From Bimastos eiseni (Eukaryota > Annelida > Clitellata > Crassiclitellata > Lumbricidae): 64,000 nt of DNA. Location of the stretch: positions 36,911,206 to 36,975,205 of the forward strand of contig OY365811.1 of the NCBI GenBank assembly GCA_959347315.1, read 5' to 3'. The translations under genes were made by a program, and so were the position numbers. The notes below the pieces were generated by a model, which saw only the letters and a list, made by a program, of their open reading frames with translations, was not told the DNA's origin and did not search any database. This document shows, in pieces, positions 43,927 through 55,734 of the stretch (its first letter is position 1; every line of letters starts with the position of its first letter).

Positions 43927-45089
43927 CGGTTACCAGATAAACATCTTATGACGTTGGATCAAAATGCTTCCAATCTTTGTTCGCATCTATAGAGGTCGTC
44001 CGTTGCGTAGTGCTACTTCGATTAAAATCTTATTTTATTATTATTTTCAGTTATTTCGCCAAATTCTAAAAATGATTTTATCAAATAGAAGCTGAAACTT
44101 TCTAGCAACAGTTCCAGTTCTTGGTCCAGTTTCAGTTATTTCTTCACGCGGATAGGCCTACTATATAGCCATCAACAATTTAAATCAAATTACTGCAAGT
44201 AGGCAATAGTGGAACAGTGGACCCACTGTTCTTGATATGTGGCAACGTGCCATATATTATGCATGATATTATGTCCCATTAATGATTGACCACCGAATAT
44301 AAAACGCAAAACGACATCGTGCTATTCTACGATTTCCGCTCATTAGCCCACGCCCTTCGTCCAAAGTAATTGAATATCCTAAGGCGCGATAGGTTTTCGT
44401 TGAATGCTTTCATTTTATTTTACGCTTTCAACTTTTCATTATTATTATTTTCGATTGCTTTTGTTCCAGTGACCGTTTTCGCCAGTTTCGCGATTTTCAG
44501 TTTTTATTTCGTTGTGTTTTTTCTTTAGTTTTCGCTTACGACCCTCTCGTAACTGACGTCCTGAGACAACAATTTAAACCGGTGCCCTTTAACAGAAATT
44601 CCTGCCGACGTCCATGGCTACAATTATCAAACCCTCGCAACCATCATCATATGGAACTCGAGGGCTTCGACGACTGGAATGCAATTGAGCGAGAATCTAT
44701 ACATTATGCATTTACACGTATACATTTGCCACTAATTTAAGCCTACAAGGGACACGAAGTCGCCTGCTTAAGTGCTTATCCGGTGTGAACTAACCAGAAG
44801 ACTGCAGTGTAAAAAATTTCCATGCATGGATTGCAGAATTGTATGCTTAGCTGATCGCGTGCTACTCCCATAAACGCGCCAGTTTCTGATGTTAGCAGAT
44901 AGGAATTTCCGTATCGTTTGCGAACGACAACAGTTTTACGACCTGCGCTATGTTGACCATGCGTATCAGATAATTATAGAGCTGAGAAAGACTTATCGCT
45001 TTTCTTAGCGATCGCCAAGCAGTATACGTGTATGATGTTATGCCTTGCCATACTGAGCAGGTTCCTTGAAGGGGCGCTATGTAAAGCTC
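43927..45089. other. Intergenic region
   Basis: AT-rich, no recognised gene. A SINE-like 3' end starts at about 45071. Confidence 0.45.
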
Positions 45090-45115
45090 AGAATGAATTA
45101 ATGAATTATACCATA
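44890..45115 (+). mobile_element. SINE copy, 5'-diverged, with GCGCTAT 3' end
   Basis: CCTTGAAGGGGCGCTATGTA at about 45064-45083 is followed by AGCTCAGAATGAATTAATGA and ATTA, the same terminal signature and GAAT-type tail as the copy at 41510. The head is too diverged to call an A/B box. Confidence 0.5.
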
Positions 45116-47454
45116 CCATAGTAAATTATACACACTGTTTACAAACATTATTATCATCGTCATTATTATTATTAGTAGGCCTAGATGTTTGCCTGGAGTA
45201 GGACGGTGGAATTATGCCAACCTTGTCCTCCCATCCACCTTCACTTCCATCCCGTTCTTCTCCCTCTCATTTCTGTTCCCCTTCCCCTACTACTTTTCCT
45301 CCCCGGTAGGGGAAGGTGAATGAGAGCGGGAACAGAGAATGGGGAAAGAGGAAATAACAGCGCCAACAATTAATTATTTGTACACGAGACACACAATTGA
45401 TGGTCCCTCAGGATTTATTAATGTCAGGAAAAAATGACAAATTATCTCGAGCGACATTCCTTCTTTCAGAGTCTTTTTATTTTTTTTAAAATTTTTGCCT
45501 GAGGCAAGCGTATAGTCCCTCAGAGGACAGCAAAAAGTTGTCCCTGAGACAGTTAATGGCGTCTGGAACAGCTACGTTTCATCCGGTTATGACAAGAAAG
45601 CGTCGCTACAACAAGCAACGGCCTATACACGCCTATGACGTTAGATCTATTATTAATGTGAGTCGTTAAAACAGATGGATCTAGTCCATCGCGCAATCCC
45701 AGGTAATGTGAGTCACATTGTCTCATATCCATGATGAATGCTATAGGTCAATGATATTGCAGATAATGATGATTAATGTTGGAATCGTTTTTATAATGAA
45801 AAATCACTGGTTCTAAACAAAAAATTCACACTTTACAACGATGAACGCATTCCACTATGACGCTGACTACTATTAATTATACTACTACTGCTACTACTCC
45901 ACACACTACTACTTCCCCTACTACAGCTATTACTACTAACACCACTTTTAGAGTGCGGATTTACAATTTTCGCAGAATGATGATAATGTTTCAGCGGTTC
46001 GATAAGACTCCCAAAGCTAATTTCATAATTATTCATACGCAATTGCACAGAAAATATGCGTGTTTTTATCATTAGTCGTAACTACAATTAACTATGTAGT
46101 AATAAGTAATAAAAGGAAGGAATGTGTGAACCAAAAATTGCGAAAATACAGAGCATGGAGACCTAACCTAGCGTCATTCTCAGCCGCGCCCTGAATGGAA
46201 TATGTCACCCATATGCGCTATCACACTAAAATCAATTTCGCATCGCTCGTCAATCTTCCGTTTGCTAAACACGTTCAGTAATTGTTCAATCTGGAACCAG
46301 CGTGGTTACAGATGTATTTCCCCACTAAAATGAGTCCGACTCTCTTTGTATTTGACACAGCACGATAACTTATAGATCTTTAATATACTATTATGTTAGC
46401 TGATTAATTGTCAACATAAACAAACGACTAAATTGATCTCTTACTGGTAAATTAATGTAGGCTGCTTCCCTGCTTTTGAAGACGTCAATTCAAATATTTC
46501 GCAATCTCTGGTCATAAATTGTCCGAAAGTTTTTAAGAAAGTTACAGGATTATTATAATTTTCGACAATTTTTAAGCGAATGTTTGTCTCTGAAAAGTTC
46601 ATCCATGCAGTAAGTACATTGTTTTAGGCAACGTTTCCCAAACTGTGTTCCGCGGATCACTATATGGCTCCGTGAGGGGACGACATTACAAGGGTTCCGC
46701 GAAACTCTTTCAGCATCTGTATATGACAAAGTAGAAAATGAGCCATATAAATGTAGGAACACAATTATGATGTATGCACCAGATGTAGCATATATGTAGT
46801 GGCGTATAATTTTATATGAAATAGAATTCATTGTATCATTGCCATCGATATGTGTCATCTATTCTCGGTCTAGAGATATAGAATTTTATAAAGTCCTGAC
46901 TAAGATTGAACATGATTCTAGAAAGCGAATATGTAGCTTTTTGTTGTTTGAAGTCACCTATTGAGGTCATCAACCTTTCTTTACACAAACATCGTCAAAT
47001 TGGCTACAGGGAGAGGCAGAATAACATGGCGACGCAACAGATCTATTTTTAGAAACAAATCCCCATCCTGGTCACGTGACCCCATCGCATTATTTTTAGA
47101 AACCATTTTAACCCGGAACCGATTTGGCCTGACCCGGATCAACAGTCGGGCAAGGTAATGGAGGGAACCGCGGATAAGTGGGACCTCAGGGATGGCGGTC
47201 AACGTTGATTACATCACCCTTATTTGTTTATTGCCCGCGATAACCCACGTGAGGCATCACCCCTTTACGTCTCTTATACGTCCCCAGCGGGTGTTCTTTA
47301 AGTATGCCAAGCAGAGTGCCCTCTTCTTGTGCGTCATCAGAGTATACGAGGACTCCATCGCTGCTTCGTAAGTTGGGTGCGCTCTCACCCACCGTCCCTT
47401 ACACATAATACGGCATTCCTTTGGGATATTAGACACGTCGCAACCACCAATAAA
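45116..47454. other. Intergenic region
   Basis: Holds an 11-base inverted pair CCTTCCCCTAC/GTAGGGGAAGG (about 45281-45316) and an (ACT)n patch near 45868-45930. A hAT-terminus-like segment lies at 46628-46710 (TTTCCCAAACTGTGTTCCGC, GGATCAC...GGCTCCGTGAGG). A perfect palindrome GGTCACGTGACC lies at 47070-47081. No gene is recognised. Confidence 0.5.
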
Positions 47455-47560
47455 CCATGATTAAGCGCCCGATCGAAGTAGACTCTATTCGAACCGCGAC
47501 CGCCTTTATGAAGGGAGCAGTCAAGCAGAAGACCGAATGCTCTAATCGACGGTAAATCAG
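47455..47560 (-). mobile_element. tRNA-derived SINE head
   Basis: On the - strand: TTACCGTCGATTAGAGCATT (A-box region), then a longer variable arm, then GCGGTTCGAATAGAG (B-box, about 47498-47484). Diverged relative to the copies at 23035 and 24660. Confidence 0.55.
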
Positions 47561-47908
47561 CGTTGGTCCTGAGCATCGAGCATTGAGCACGGTATTTATT
47601 TTAGATACTTAGATGGAGAAGACATTGTCTGCGAGCGGAAAATGCTGCGTGCATATGGTTATGAAACCGGACGTTAAAAAACCCGTTCGAGGAGTCACCT
47701 GGAAGTTGTAGAATGGAGAGCGACCGGTTCGTGTAATGTGTACTGCAATGGAATGAGATGCAATGTGATTTTGGGGCGCAGATTCAATTGGAAATTGTGG
47801 GATGGGGCGTATTGCATGCATTGCGTAATAACTTGTACATATATATACATGTATATATACAACTATACATATAAGACATTGTATAGGAAAACACATATTG
47901 TGTGCATT

Positions 47909-47940
<32 letters not shown>

Positions 47941-48803
47941 GCTTATGAACATATATGTTGTATATTTATGTATATATATATATATATATTACATAATATA
48001 TAAATATATATAGTCTATACCTCTAAAGAATTTCTTACGCTGGCGTTTTGTTAGGCGCTGTCGATGCAAGAAAGACGCTGCTTAAGCGACACAGAAAGAA
48101 AGCTTAGTAGCTGTATAAAGTAGTATTGCGCGAAATATGCATTAAATAGTTAAAATTACGCACAAGGAAAAGAGGAAATTGTGGACAGATAGACATAGGG
48201 CCAATAAAACGGACATGGAGACAGACAAACACGCAGACAGACATACGTTCAAGCAGACAGGCGTGCAAACTGGTTGGCATAATTATATTCAGAGAAACTT
48301 ACAGATAATAAGAAACAGAGACGATAAGATTTAGACTCCAATCTTTCATTCTTTGTATTTAATATGTGTTTTCGTTGTCTCGTTTCTACAAAAACTCGGT
48401 CAAACAGCCTTAAGAGCAGCCTCACTCGGGCAATGTGTACATGATTACAGTACTATTATAGGCTACCTGCATTAACGTAGGCATGGTTAGTTCTGTGGTA
48501 ATCACATTTTCGCCTCGGGAACCACTTCACAGAAATCAGACGAACCATATCTACGTGTTACGGTCCAATAATTTCAATCAGCAGTGAACATAATTTTATA
48601 ACGGTCAAGGCCAACAGAAGATTTAACGTTGAGACGTCACCAAAGCCAAGGATTATAGCGCTAGAAACGCAGACTTCGGTCGTATAAACCGAACGGTGTC
48701 CATACGGTGTTACTGTGTATTGTGCATGCAGATCATTGCGATTATTTGTATAGTTAATTGTGATTGTAATCAGACATTTATGTAGCGCCACTTCAGGTAA
48801 AAA
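47561..48803. other. Intergenic region
   Basis: AT-rich simple repeats at 47820-48010 (pure (AT)n at about 47919-47940). A reverse SINE/LINE 3' signature, ATTTATGTAGCGCCACTTCA, lies at 48776-48795, immediately next to the RT fragment. Confidence 0.55.
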
Positions 48804-49290
48804 GCTTCTTCGTCTGTTTCTACATCTGTAAAATTGGGCGAGTGTCTTGTTCAGTTAGCTGAATCTGCTCGCAGCCAGGGTGTCATTTTCAATTCGACAA
48901 TGTCTCTTACTGAATATGGCAATGGTATTTACAAGTTGTCATACATGTATATTCGTGATATACGTAGAATTGTGCGCTTTGTACCTATGTCTGCGCGTAT
49001 AATTATGGTCAATGCCCTCGTCTCTAGTCGCCTTGACTATTGTAATTCAATTCTCACTGGAGTTACAAATTCCAACTTCCAGAAACTCCATAGGACCATA
49101 TAGTTCAGAACTCCTTGACTAGAGTTTTAACCTACGCATCAAAATATGAGCATATAACTCATTATGCTCAAAACATTGCATTGGCTTCCTGTTCCTCAGA
49201 GAATCTCTTTCAAACTCAGTCTTATTGTGTACAAAACACTGCATATCGGTCAGCCGCAGTACCTCCGTAGGCTGTCTTTCTGTCTTGATG
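48804..49290 (+). mobile_element. LINE reverse-transcriptase C-terminal fragment
   Basis: Open text on + includes LGECLVQLAESARSQGVIF (LG..F version), MSLTEYGN, YIRDIRRIVRFVP, ALVSSRLDYCNSILTGV and FQKLHRT, matching the RIR+.RF.P, LV.SRLDYCN and L..LQ blocks of CR1/L2-like ORF2. After a frameshift near 49100 it continues (VLTYASKYEH, LHWLPVPQRISF-like, VYKTLHIGQPQYLRRLSF-like in a third frame). It ends near 49290. Dead copy, better preserved than that at 31040. Confidence 0.82.
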
Positions 49291-49655
49291 GACTGACCTC
49301 TTGGAATTGACATGACTATACGCTTTGGATTTGATGAGCCACCGACTGATGCACCCAGCTTTAGACACGAGCGCAATAAAAGTGGTGATTAATAATTACC
49401 ACGGACGCTTCTGGAAAATATTGGGTAACTCGGGTCGTCGCTCGCTGGCCATGCAGCCGGTGAGAGTACGGGTGGTAAAGGTTTATGCCCAGGGAAACAA
49501 AGACAACCAGAATACAAAGATAATCGTAATAAGAACATATGTCGTCAACGATTGTCTACCAACAGATCATTTTCGTAATTACTGACCTCATTAGATTCGG
49601 ATAGGAACTTGACGGTCAGTTATAGGTCAACTATTTTTCAGGATTATATGCTCCT
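49291..49655. other. Intergenic region
   Basis: No recognised gene. Confidence 0.4.
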
Positions 49656-49740
49656 ATTTTCTATTTGATTTTACATGTACGTGTACATGTATATATAATA
49701 TATATATATATACATGTACATGCAAAATCAAATAGAAAAT
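49656..49740. repeat. 85-bp near-perfect inverted repeat (palindrome)
   Basis: The left arm starts ATTTTCTATTTGATTTTACA and the right arm ends GCAAAATCAAATAGAAAAT, with CATGTAC/GTACATG and a TA-rich centre between them. Apart from one A/G difference the outer arms are exact reverse complements, and the inner TATATA extends the dyad to the centre. Confidence 0.95.
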
Positions 49741-49844
49741 GTATATATATATACATATACATATAGCCTTTGAGTCTACCCTCTTCAGTTTCTACAATAC
49801 GATACGACACAACTGCATATGAAATTGCACTATTTACAAATTTC

Positions 49845-49965
49845 AGTAGAGCAAACGCAGTTAGCGCACAGCAATTGTGAGCGAAGAATTTGAGCAAGGT
49901 TCAAACAGAGCACCCTCCTCGCTACATGCCGAGCGCTCCAACCAATCGGCAACCGTGCCGCCATG
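49845..49965 (-). mobile_element. tRNA-derived SINE fragment
   Basis: - strand: CACGGTTGCCGATTGGTTGG, AGCGCTCGGCATGTAGCGAG, then CTTGAGCAAATTCTTCGCTC and ACAATTGCTGTGCGC, which match the body of the copies at 23035 and 61485. The B-box region is degraded. Confidence 0.65.
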
Positions 49966-50234
49966 TTGCTTTCTTTGTATATGCCTGCATCTACCTCCAT
50001 ATAACTTTTTAATATGTTTCTAGTCTTAATTCCTCGTGTCCCTTAGTTTTTGTTGAAATACGCTTACTTTCGTATTACTTTCGTATCATGCGGTGCAGCG
50101 TGATCAGATTGGCAGGACTTTCATCAAAACGACGTGTGCCACCGTGACAGCTGCGTGCCTATACTCTATATGACCAAGCATGGTTCGGGTTTCAAATAAG
50201 ACGCGTCAGAATGGCAAGAATCGTGCTTGTCATC

Positions 50235-50315
50235 GCTTAGTAATCGCAATCTCCAAACTTCTAAAGTGCCACTCAATTGCATCAACTTATTCACGAGCGC
50301 TTAATTAAAGTGCCA
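50235..50315 (+). repeat. Short interspersed repeat, TTCACGAGCGCTTAA family
   Basis: GTAATCGCAATCTCCAAACT, TCTAAAGTGCCACTCAATTG, CAACTTATTCACGAGCGCTT. Good + copy. A - copy lies only about 360 bases away at 50670, so the two form an inverted pair. Confidence 0.8.
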
Positions 50316-50669
50316 GAAAGAATAGACCTACACAGCGAAGTGCAATAAGTAAAATATATTTTTAACGTACACAAAGAGTAGACATATGCAAAAACTATTT
50401 GGAAATTTTCACTGTATCGCATGGTTACACAGTATGGATCCAGTTTTCAGAAGTAAAGTTTTTGCATTTCGCATATAAAAATTGTGTAGAATTTTTTTTT
50501 TGGGGGGGGTGGGCTGGCGTGGGTTGCGAATCTGCAAAAAAACCACCTGAAACACGCCTCAGGATGGCCCCGTCGATACTCGCCTTGGTAGGCGGTCTGC
50601 CCTTCCCTCCCGTCTCGTTGTCAAAAAGACTCGTGCCCCGATTGTACAACCTCTGTACAACCCTCTGAA
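50316..50669. other. Spacer between inverted repeat copies
   Basis: Contains a T9G8 homopolymer junction at 50491-50508. No gene. Confidence 0.5.
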
Positions 50670-50760
50670 ACGAAATAGCGCTCGTGAATAGGCTGGAGCC
50701 CTGCATGTAGCCTTCAAATAACGTTTTAAACGTTTGAAACCTACGATTGGGATTCTACGT
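50670..50760 (-). repeat. Short interspersed repeat, AGCGCTCGTGAATA family
   Basis: ATAGCGCTCGTGAATAGGCT, GGAGCCCTGCATGTAGCCTT, CAAATAACGTTTTAAACG. Opposite orientation to the copy at 50235. Confidence 0.8.
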
Positions 50761-52184
50761 GTGAAAGTTCAGGCCTCAATTAATTAAAGGTTATAAAATG
50801 TCTGCTTCTTAATCAATGAAATAACAATAAACTCAGCATCATGTCTGGTACAACACAGAAATAAAAAGCGTCAACGAAGTATTTCCTGCTTCGAATTCAG
50901 ATTCATTGACTTTTGGCACATAATAATTTGAAGAATAGAAGAATAGTCTTTCAAAGTTATATCCTTCCGGTTTCAATCATGGGTATATATTCGATGTGTC
51001 AGCGCCTTGATTTTCCTTGAGAGCGGTTGACCAATCCTCTCTCTCTCGCCGTCTGAGCTTCCAACCAACAGCGCACGGTCAGTGCATTGCTCATTTTCAA
51101 TGAATCCATCTATTGGCTGTACAATTGGCGCTTTTCATAAATACTTTTCTGTCCTGGCGACGATTTGAACCCCAAACCTCTCGATGGACAGTCCAAAACA
51201 CTAAATAATGGCGCATCACCATCGGGTTCATATAAGAGCACAATAATACCATTAAGTGAACAAGTAAAAACCTATGGACGTTTGTCATCCGCTTTGTATT
51301 AAGACATTCAGAGAAAGAAGGTTACTTCTTCTTCTAAGGATTCTCCACCCACCATGTTTCTAGGAATGTCCCACGCATTTAATTAACCGACCGCATGACT
51401 GCCCCCGTTGGTCGGCATTGCAGCCCCCTGGTGTCGACGATTCAAATCAAGCGAATATTTCCAATTATCGAGCTGACACTTTTGAAGGACTAACAAACGA
51501 CAGATGGACCAATTCTAATCCATTACTTCTGTCCTTGAAACAACGACTGGTACGTACTGCGTGGGCCAATAAACGAAACATACATCGAGATCATTCGGTC
51601 TTGTCTTTAGTAAATTTGGATGCAAACCTGTGTGTGGCCTAACAACTTTTTGGAGAAGAAGAAGCAGTTTTTAGCGATCGACCGAGAACTTTAGGGAAGC
51701 ATTAAAATATAAATTTGGCTGGAAACTTGAGCTAATTTAAGTCATAAGACTAACAATTCCAATTGATAAATAACACTTAGAAATAATATTGAAAGTCCCA
51801 GATAATGTTTTGGTGCCATCATTGACACCTATGTGTTTTGCAAATGACATAATTTCAACGTAATTATTGGACAACAGAGTTATAAATTTTTACTAGGATT
51901 AAGTAAGGTTTAGAATTAAGTAGGTATATATTCTATTTAAGCAACTGGATATCAGAACTTTGGTGTGCAATTAATTTAAAGATGCGGCCTTCTAATTACA
52001 ATGATTATCTTTAGAAATTGTCTGACTATGGCATAACACGATCAACTAAGTATGTCAGGAATCTAAAAATTGAAGAATATTGACCAGTTATTTGGGCACT
52101 AACTCTGAGTGGTTCATTATTTCCGAACACAGTTTACGCACTGATGGATTGATGGTGATGTACTCTCTGTCTGAAAGCAGTTCC
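50761..52184. other. Intergenic region
   Basis: AT-rich. The frames at 51097-51288 and 51418-51642 have no recognisable domain. No gene is called. Confidence 0.45.
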
Positions 52185-52370
52185 ATTGGCTTTTATGTCT
52201 CCCGTGGATGAGATGGATGAGGTGGTTTCCCGTTGCCTTCCTTACAGATAATCGTGGGTGAGCAAATTGGCCACGCTCGTTACGCAGTGACTTGAGGTAG
52301 GTTCGAACCTGCGACACTTCGGTTACAAGCGCAGAGCATGTATACCGCTCCACCATCGCGTCCCTAAAAC
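52185..52370 (-). mobile_element. tRNA-derived SINE, second subfamily
   Basis: - strand: GGGACGCGATGGTGGAGCGG (A-box), CTTGTAACCGAAGTGTCGCA, GGTTCGAACC B-box (52309-52300), then the body up to GGAAACCACCTCATCCATCT. Matches 24660-24850 along its full length. Confidence 0.85.
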
Positions 52371-53054
52371 GTACATGTAGCCCTGCACAATATTTGAGAA
52401 ACACTGCTTGGAAATGTCTTTACCTACTTTGGATGTTTTGGTTGGCAAATTATCCAATCATGTGGACCCGTTTTATTTCAATCAACCTTATAAGAGACCA
52501 TGCAAATTGCATGACCATACGTCTCCAATAAGGAGACTAATAGTACTGTATCTTCAAAGCACACGTGGTTCTTTTATGCGTCCGGAAAAGACTCCATAAT
52601 GGAAATCTTTGCGTGGATAGATTCCATTATGTAGTCTGTAAGACTGACGGTCAATTGCTGCAAGACTTCAAGAGCAGTACTGTCGCCGCATGCTGCTAAT
52701 AAAAGACTCGGTCGGGGGCCGTGTTCCATTCAGAGCTGCCTTAGTTAATGGTTCCCAGTGGCCAGCTCAATGGTCCAATACCATTGTGATTGGCAGGGAC
52801 GTTGATCAAGTGAGGACTCCTAGGATCACTCCAACCGTGCCTCCTCCCGACGCTCGGTCGGGTGGCAGCGTCGTGGGAGCCCGTGGAGTTTGCGCAGAGC
52901 GGGGCGAAGCATGAAAGCATTGGATATTCGAGAGGGAACCGCGTCTAGACCACCGAAGGGGAACCACCATTGAAATCGTTCCAATGTCAGAGACAGAGAG
53001 TTATATCATGCGTTATTTGTGCTAAGTTACTGGATGCTGACGCAATTTGATTCC
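52371..53054. other. Intergenic region
   Basis: No gene recognised; a short GC-rich segment lies at 52840-52915. Confidence 0.45.
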
Positions 53055-53400
53055 TTGACTCACTCCACGTCAATCACCTTAGGCCTATAGCCCTTGACTC
53101 ATTCCACGTCCATCGCCCTAGGCCTAAAGCCGTTGACTCACTCCACGTCAATCACCCTAGGGCTATAGCTCTTGACTCACTCCACGTCAATCACCCTAGG
53201 CCTATAGCCCTTGACTCACTCCACGTTAATCGCCCTAGGCATATAGCCCTTGACTCACTCCACGTTAATCACCCTAGGCCTAAAGCCGTTGACTCACTCC
53301 ACGTCAATCACCCTAGGGCTATAGCTCTTGACTCACTCCACGTCAATCGCCCTAGGCATATAGCCCTTGACTCACTCCACGTCAATCACCCTAGGCCTAT
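53055..53400 (+). repeat. Minisatellite, 39 bp unit
   Basis: Eight full and one partial unit of TTGACTCACTCCACGTCAAT followed by CACCCTAGGCCTATAGCCC, with exact 39-base spacing from 53055. Variants (CATATAGCCC, CTAAAGCCG, GGCTATAGCT) alternate: the pattern around 53133-53210 is repeated around 53289-53366, which suggests duplication of a multi-unit block. Each unit carries ACTCACTCCACGTCA and an AGGCCTA/AGGCATA word. Confidence 0.98.
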
Positions 53401-53860
53401 ACAAATGTCAAAGTGAATGAATGAATGTGTGTATAACTTGGTCAGCAAAATGTGACATAGGCTAATTATTAGCAGGATCTGCCTAGGAGAGGCGAGCACA
53501 TTATGCGTAATCACGTTAACAATTATATTATATATAGTTACATAGGCTGACCGTTCATATGTGGGCCTATACAGGCCTAGGGTCTATATATTTGTATGTA
53601 GCCTACTGAATAATACTTGGAACACAAGCGGATAATTAACAGACAATAAATAGAATTATGTTACTCTGATTGTCTTCATTTCCCATTTGTTTTCATCTGA
53701 ATCGATTGGGATGCTGATGTTATGAGTATACTGCTGCTGCTGCTGTTGCTAGGACCGTTAACGGTATCAATTCCAAAGGATGATTTATATAGCACCGTCG
53801 GAAATTGTCTGTTTTGTGCAACGTATCCTCGCTCTGTTTATTCGATTTCCATTCCCTCTT
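53401..53860. other. Intergenic region
   Basis: AT-rich with several AGGCCTA words (53566-53580) and a (CTG)n stub at 53731-53747. A TTTATATAGCACC core lies at 53784-53796. Confidence 0.45.
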
Positions 53861-54390
53861 TGTCACCGTTCCTCCTTCCGTCTGTCTCTTCGTCCGTCCG
53901 TTCATCCCTTCTCTATTTCCCTCGTTCCTCCATCCCTCTGTTTCTCCCTTCTTGCCTCCATCGTTCCTCTATCTTTTGCTCCCCACGTATACCCCCGTCA
54001 GTCTGTTCCCTCACCCGTTCGTCCCACCCTTCCTCCATACGTTCCTCCATGGTCCTTGTGTCCATCCCTCCCTCACTCCGTCCCACCTTCTGTCCTCCAC
54101 TATCTCTCAATCAAGACTTTCGACATTGAGCTCCCTGCGTCCTTTAACTTTCTCTCCACCTTCTCTTCCTCCTAATGTCGTATACTCCAGCTGATCTAGC
54201 TCTATTATCTTCCTCCCTTTTCTTCTCCGAGCCCCCACCTCAGACCATCCTCCTCCGCTTCTTCATTCCACCCGGCTCCTCTTCCTCCTCCTTTTCCTCC
54301 TCTTCCTCCTCTTCCTACTCCCCTTCCTCCTCCCCTTCCTCCTACTCTTCCTCCTCTTCCTCCTCCTCTTCCTCTTGTCATCTTCCTATT
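53861..54390. repeat. Pyrimidine-rich tract with (TCC)n core
   Basis: CCTCCGTC/CCCTCC words at 53861-54110 and an imperfect (TCC)n/(TTCC)n at 54268-54385. Ser-rich frames across it are compositional. Confidence 0.9.
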
Positions 54391-55075
54391 CTCAGTCTTC
54401 TTCCTACTTCTCCTGCTTCGTGTGTATATACCAAAACGATTAAAAAATTATTAAGAGCAAACTTTGTCGGAACATAGTTGAATCGATATACAGCAAATGT
54501 TTATGGCAATTGCACGTTCCGTATTGTATACAGGAATGTTGCACGGTGCCCGATTAGTCAGAGCGGTCGGCCTGTAATACAGAGAGTATATAGGTCTATG
54601 GATTGTTCCTCATCTGAAGAGTTACTATGTAAGGACCTTGAACAACTTCGCTCACAGCTGCTCTGAAATATCGTCTATGCCTATGTCAACCCTAAACGAC
54701 ATAGACATATAACTAGGCAAACTATATTGATATATCATACTAATAATTATATATATATAATATATATTTATGGCGAAATTATTTATATTATATATAATTC
54801 CAAAATTTAGACCTAAAAAGTGCGAATAAGCGAAAGTTATATATAAAAGACCACATTATAAAAATAATAGATAGCCTACGTAATATTATACTAAGCTAGA
54901 ATGAAATCTCTGTAGATACATATGTAAATATATATATATATGACGAAAGTATGCATACATATAATATGTATGTATATATATATTGTGTATATATGGTAGT
55001 ATAGATCTATAATAGAATTTCTGCATTAGTGCCTCTGTAGTTCAAAACAGAGGCTGAGCCCCAAAGACGCAAATA
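54391..55075. other. Intergenic region
   Basis: A tRNA-like head scrap at about 54540-54600 (CACGGTGCCCGATTAGTCAG, AGCGGTCGGC), then very AT-rich DNA (54715-55000). No gene. Confidence 0.45.
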
Positions 55076-55089
55076 GACGGACTCTGTCT

Positions 55090-55400
55090 CTGTAGACGGA
55101 CGGACGGACGGACGGACGGACTCGCAGAGGGAGCAGTAAATCGATTAGTATAAATCTAAACATGAACATACAGAGAGACAGACAGAGCAAACAGATTGCC
55201 AAGACGAAGGAAGGCATAGGCCCTATTGCTCGTAAAAAAAGACGGACAGACAGATAAGAGCCCAACGAATTGACAAAAAGGCAGACCAGACATACAGACA
55301 GATACTAAAGCAGACACAGAGACAACTCTGCAGGAAGACAGACGAGTCGGCACCGAGAGAGAGACAGACAGACAGACAGATAGAGAGAGAGAGAGAGACG
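55090..55400. repeat. GGAC/CAGA/GAGA microsatellite cluster
   Basis: (GGAC)n at 55096-55121, scattered CAGA runs, and a final CAGACAGACAGATAGAGAGA stretch at 55365-55398. Confidence 0.9.
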
Positions 55401-55734
55401 CCAGTCCCTGGACAATGAATTAACGCATGATTGCATCTTTCAAATGGCCATGAACCGTGAAATCCATCCTGTGGTTTAAGCCACGCATCATTACATTCTT
55501 CAAAGGTTTATGTCTGGTTTAAGCGATGCCCGATGACTGGTCTTCTTGATTTGTGCTGATATTTTGCTTCTCTTTCTGTTCCGTTGAGCGCACTTAAGTC
55601 CTTGACTAGACGTTTATATAGCGCCTTTAGACAACCACTCAAATGCACTTATCGTCCGTCTGAATGATGTTAGTTTGATGAGAAGGAAGGTTTGTTGGAT
55701 TCGTTTTTGATTTTCTATATGAGAAAGAGTACCA
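55401..55734. other. Intergenic region
   Basis: TTTAAGCCACGCATCATTAC and TTTAAGCGATGCCCGATGAC mark a short imperfect duplication (55478 and 55517). A TTTATATAGCGCC core lies at 55613-55625. Confidence 0.45.
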
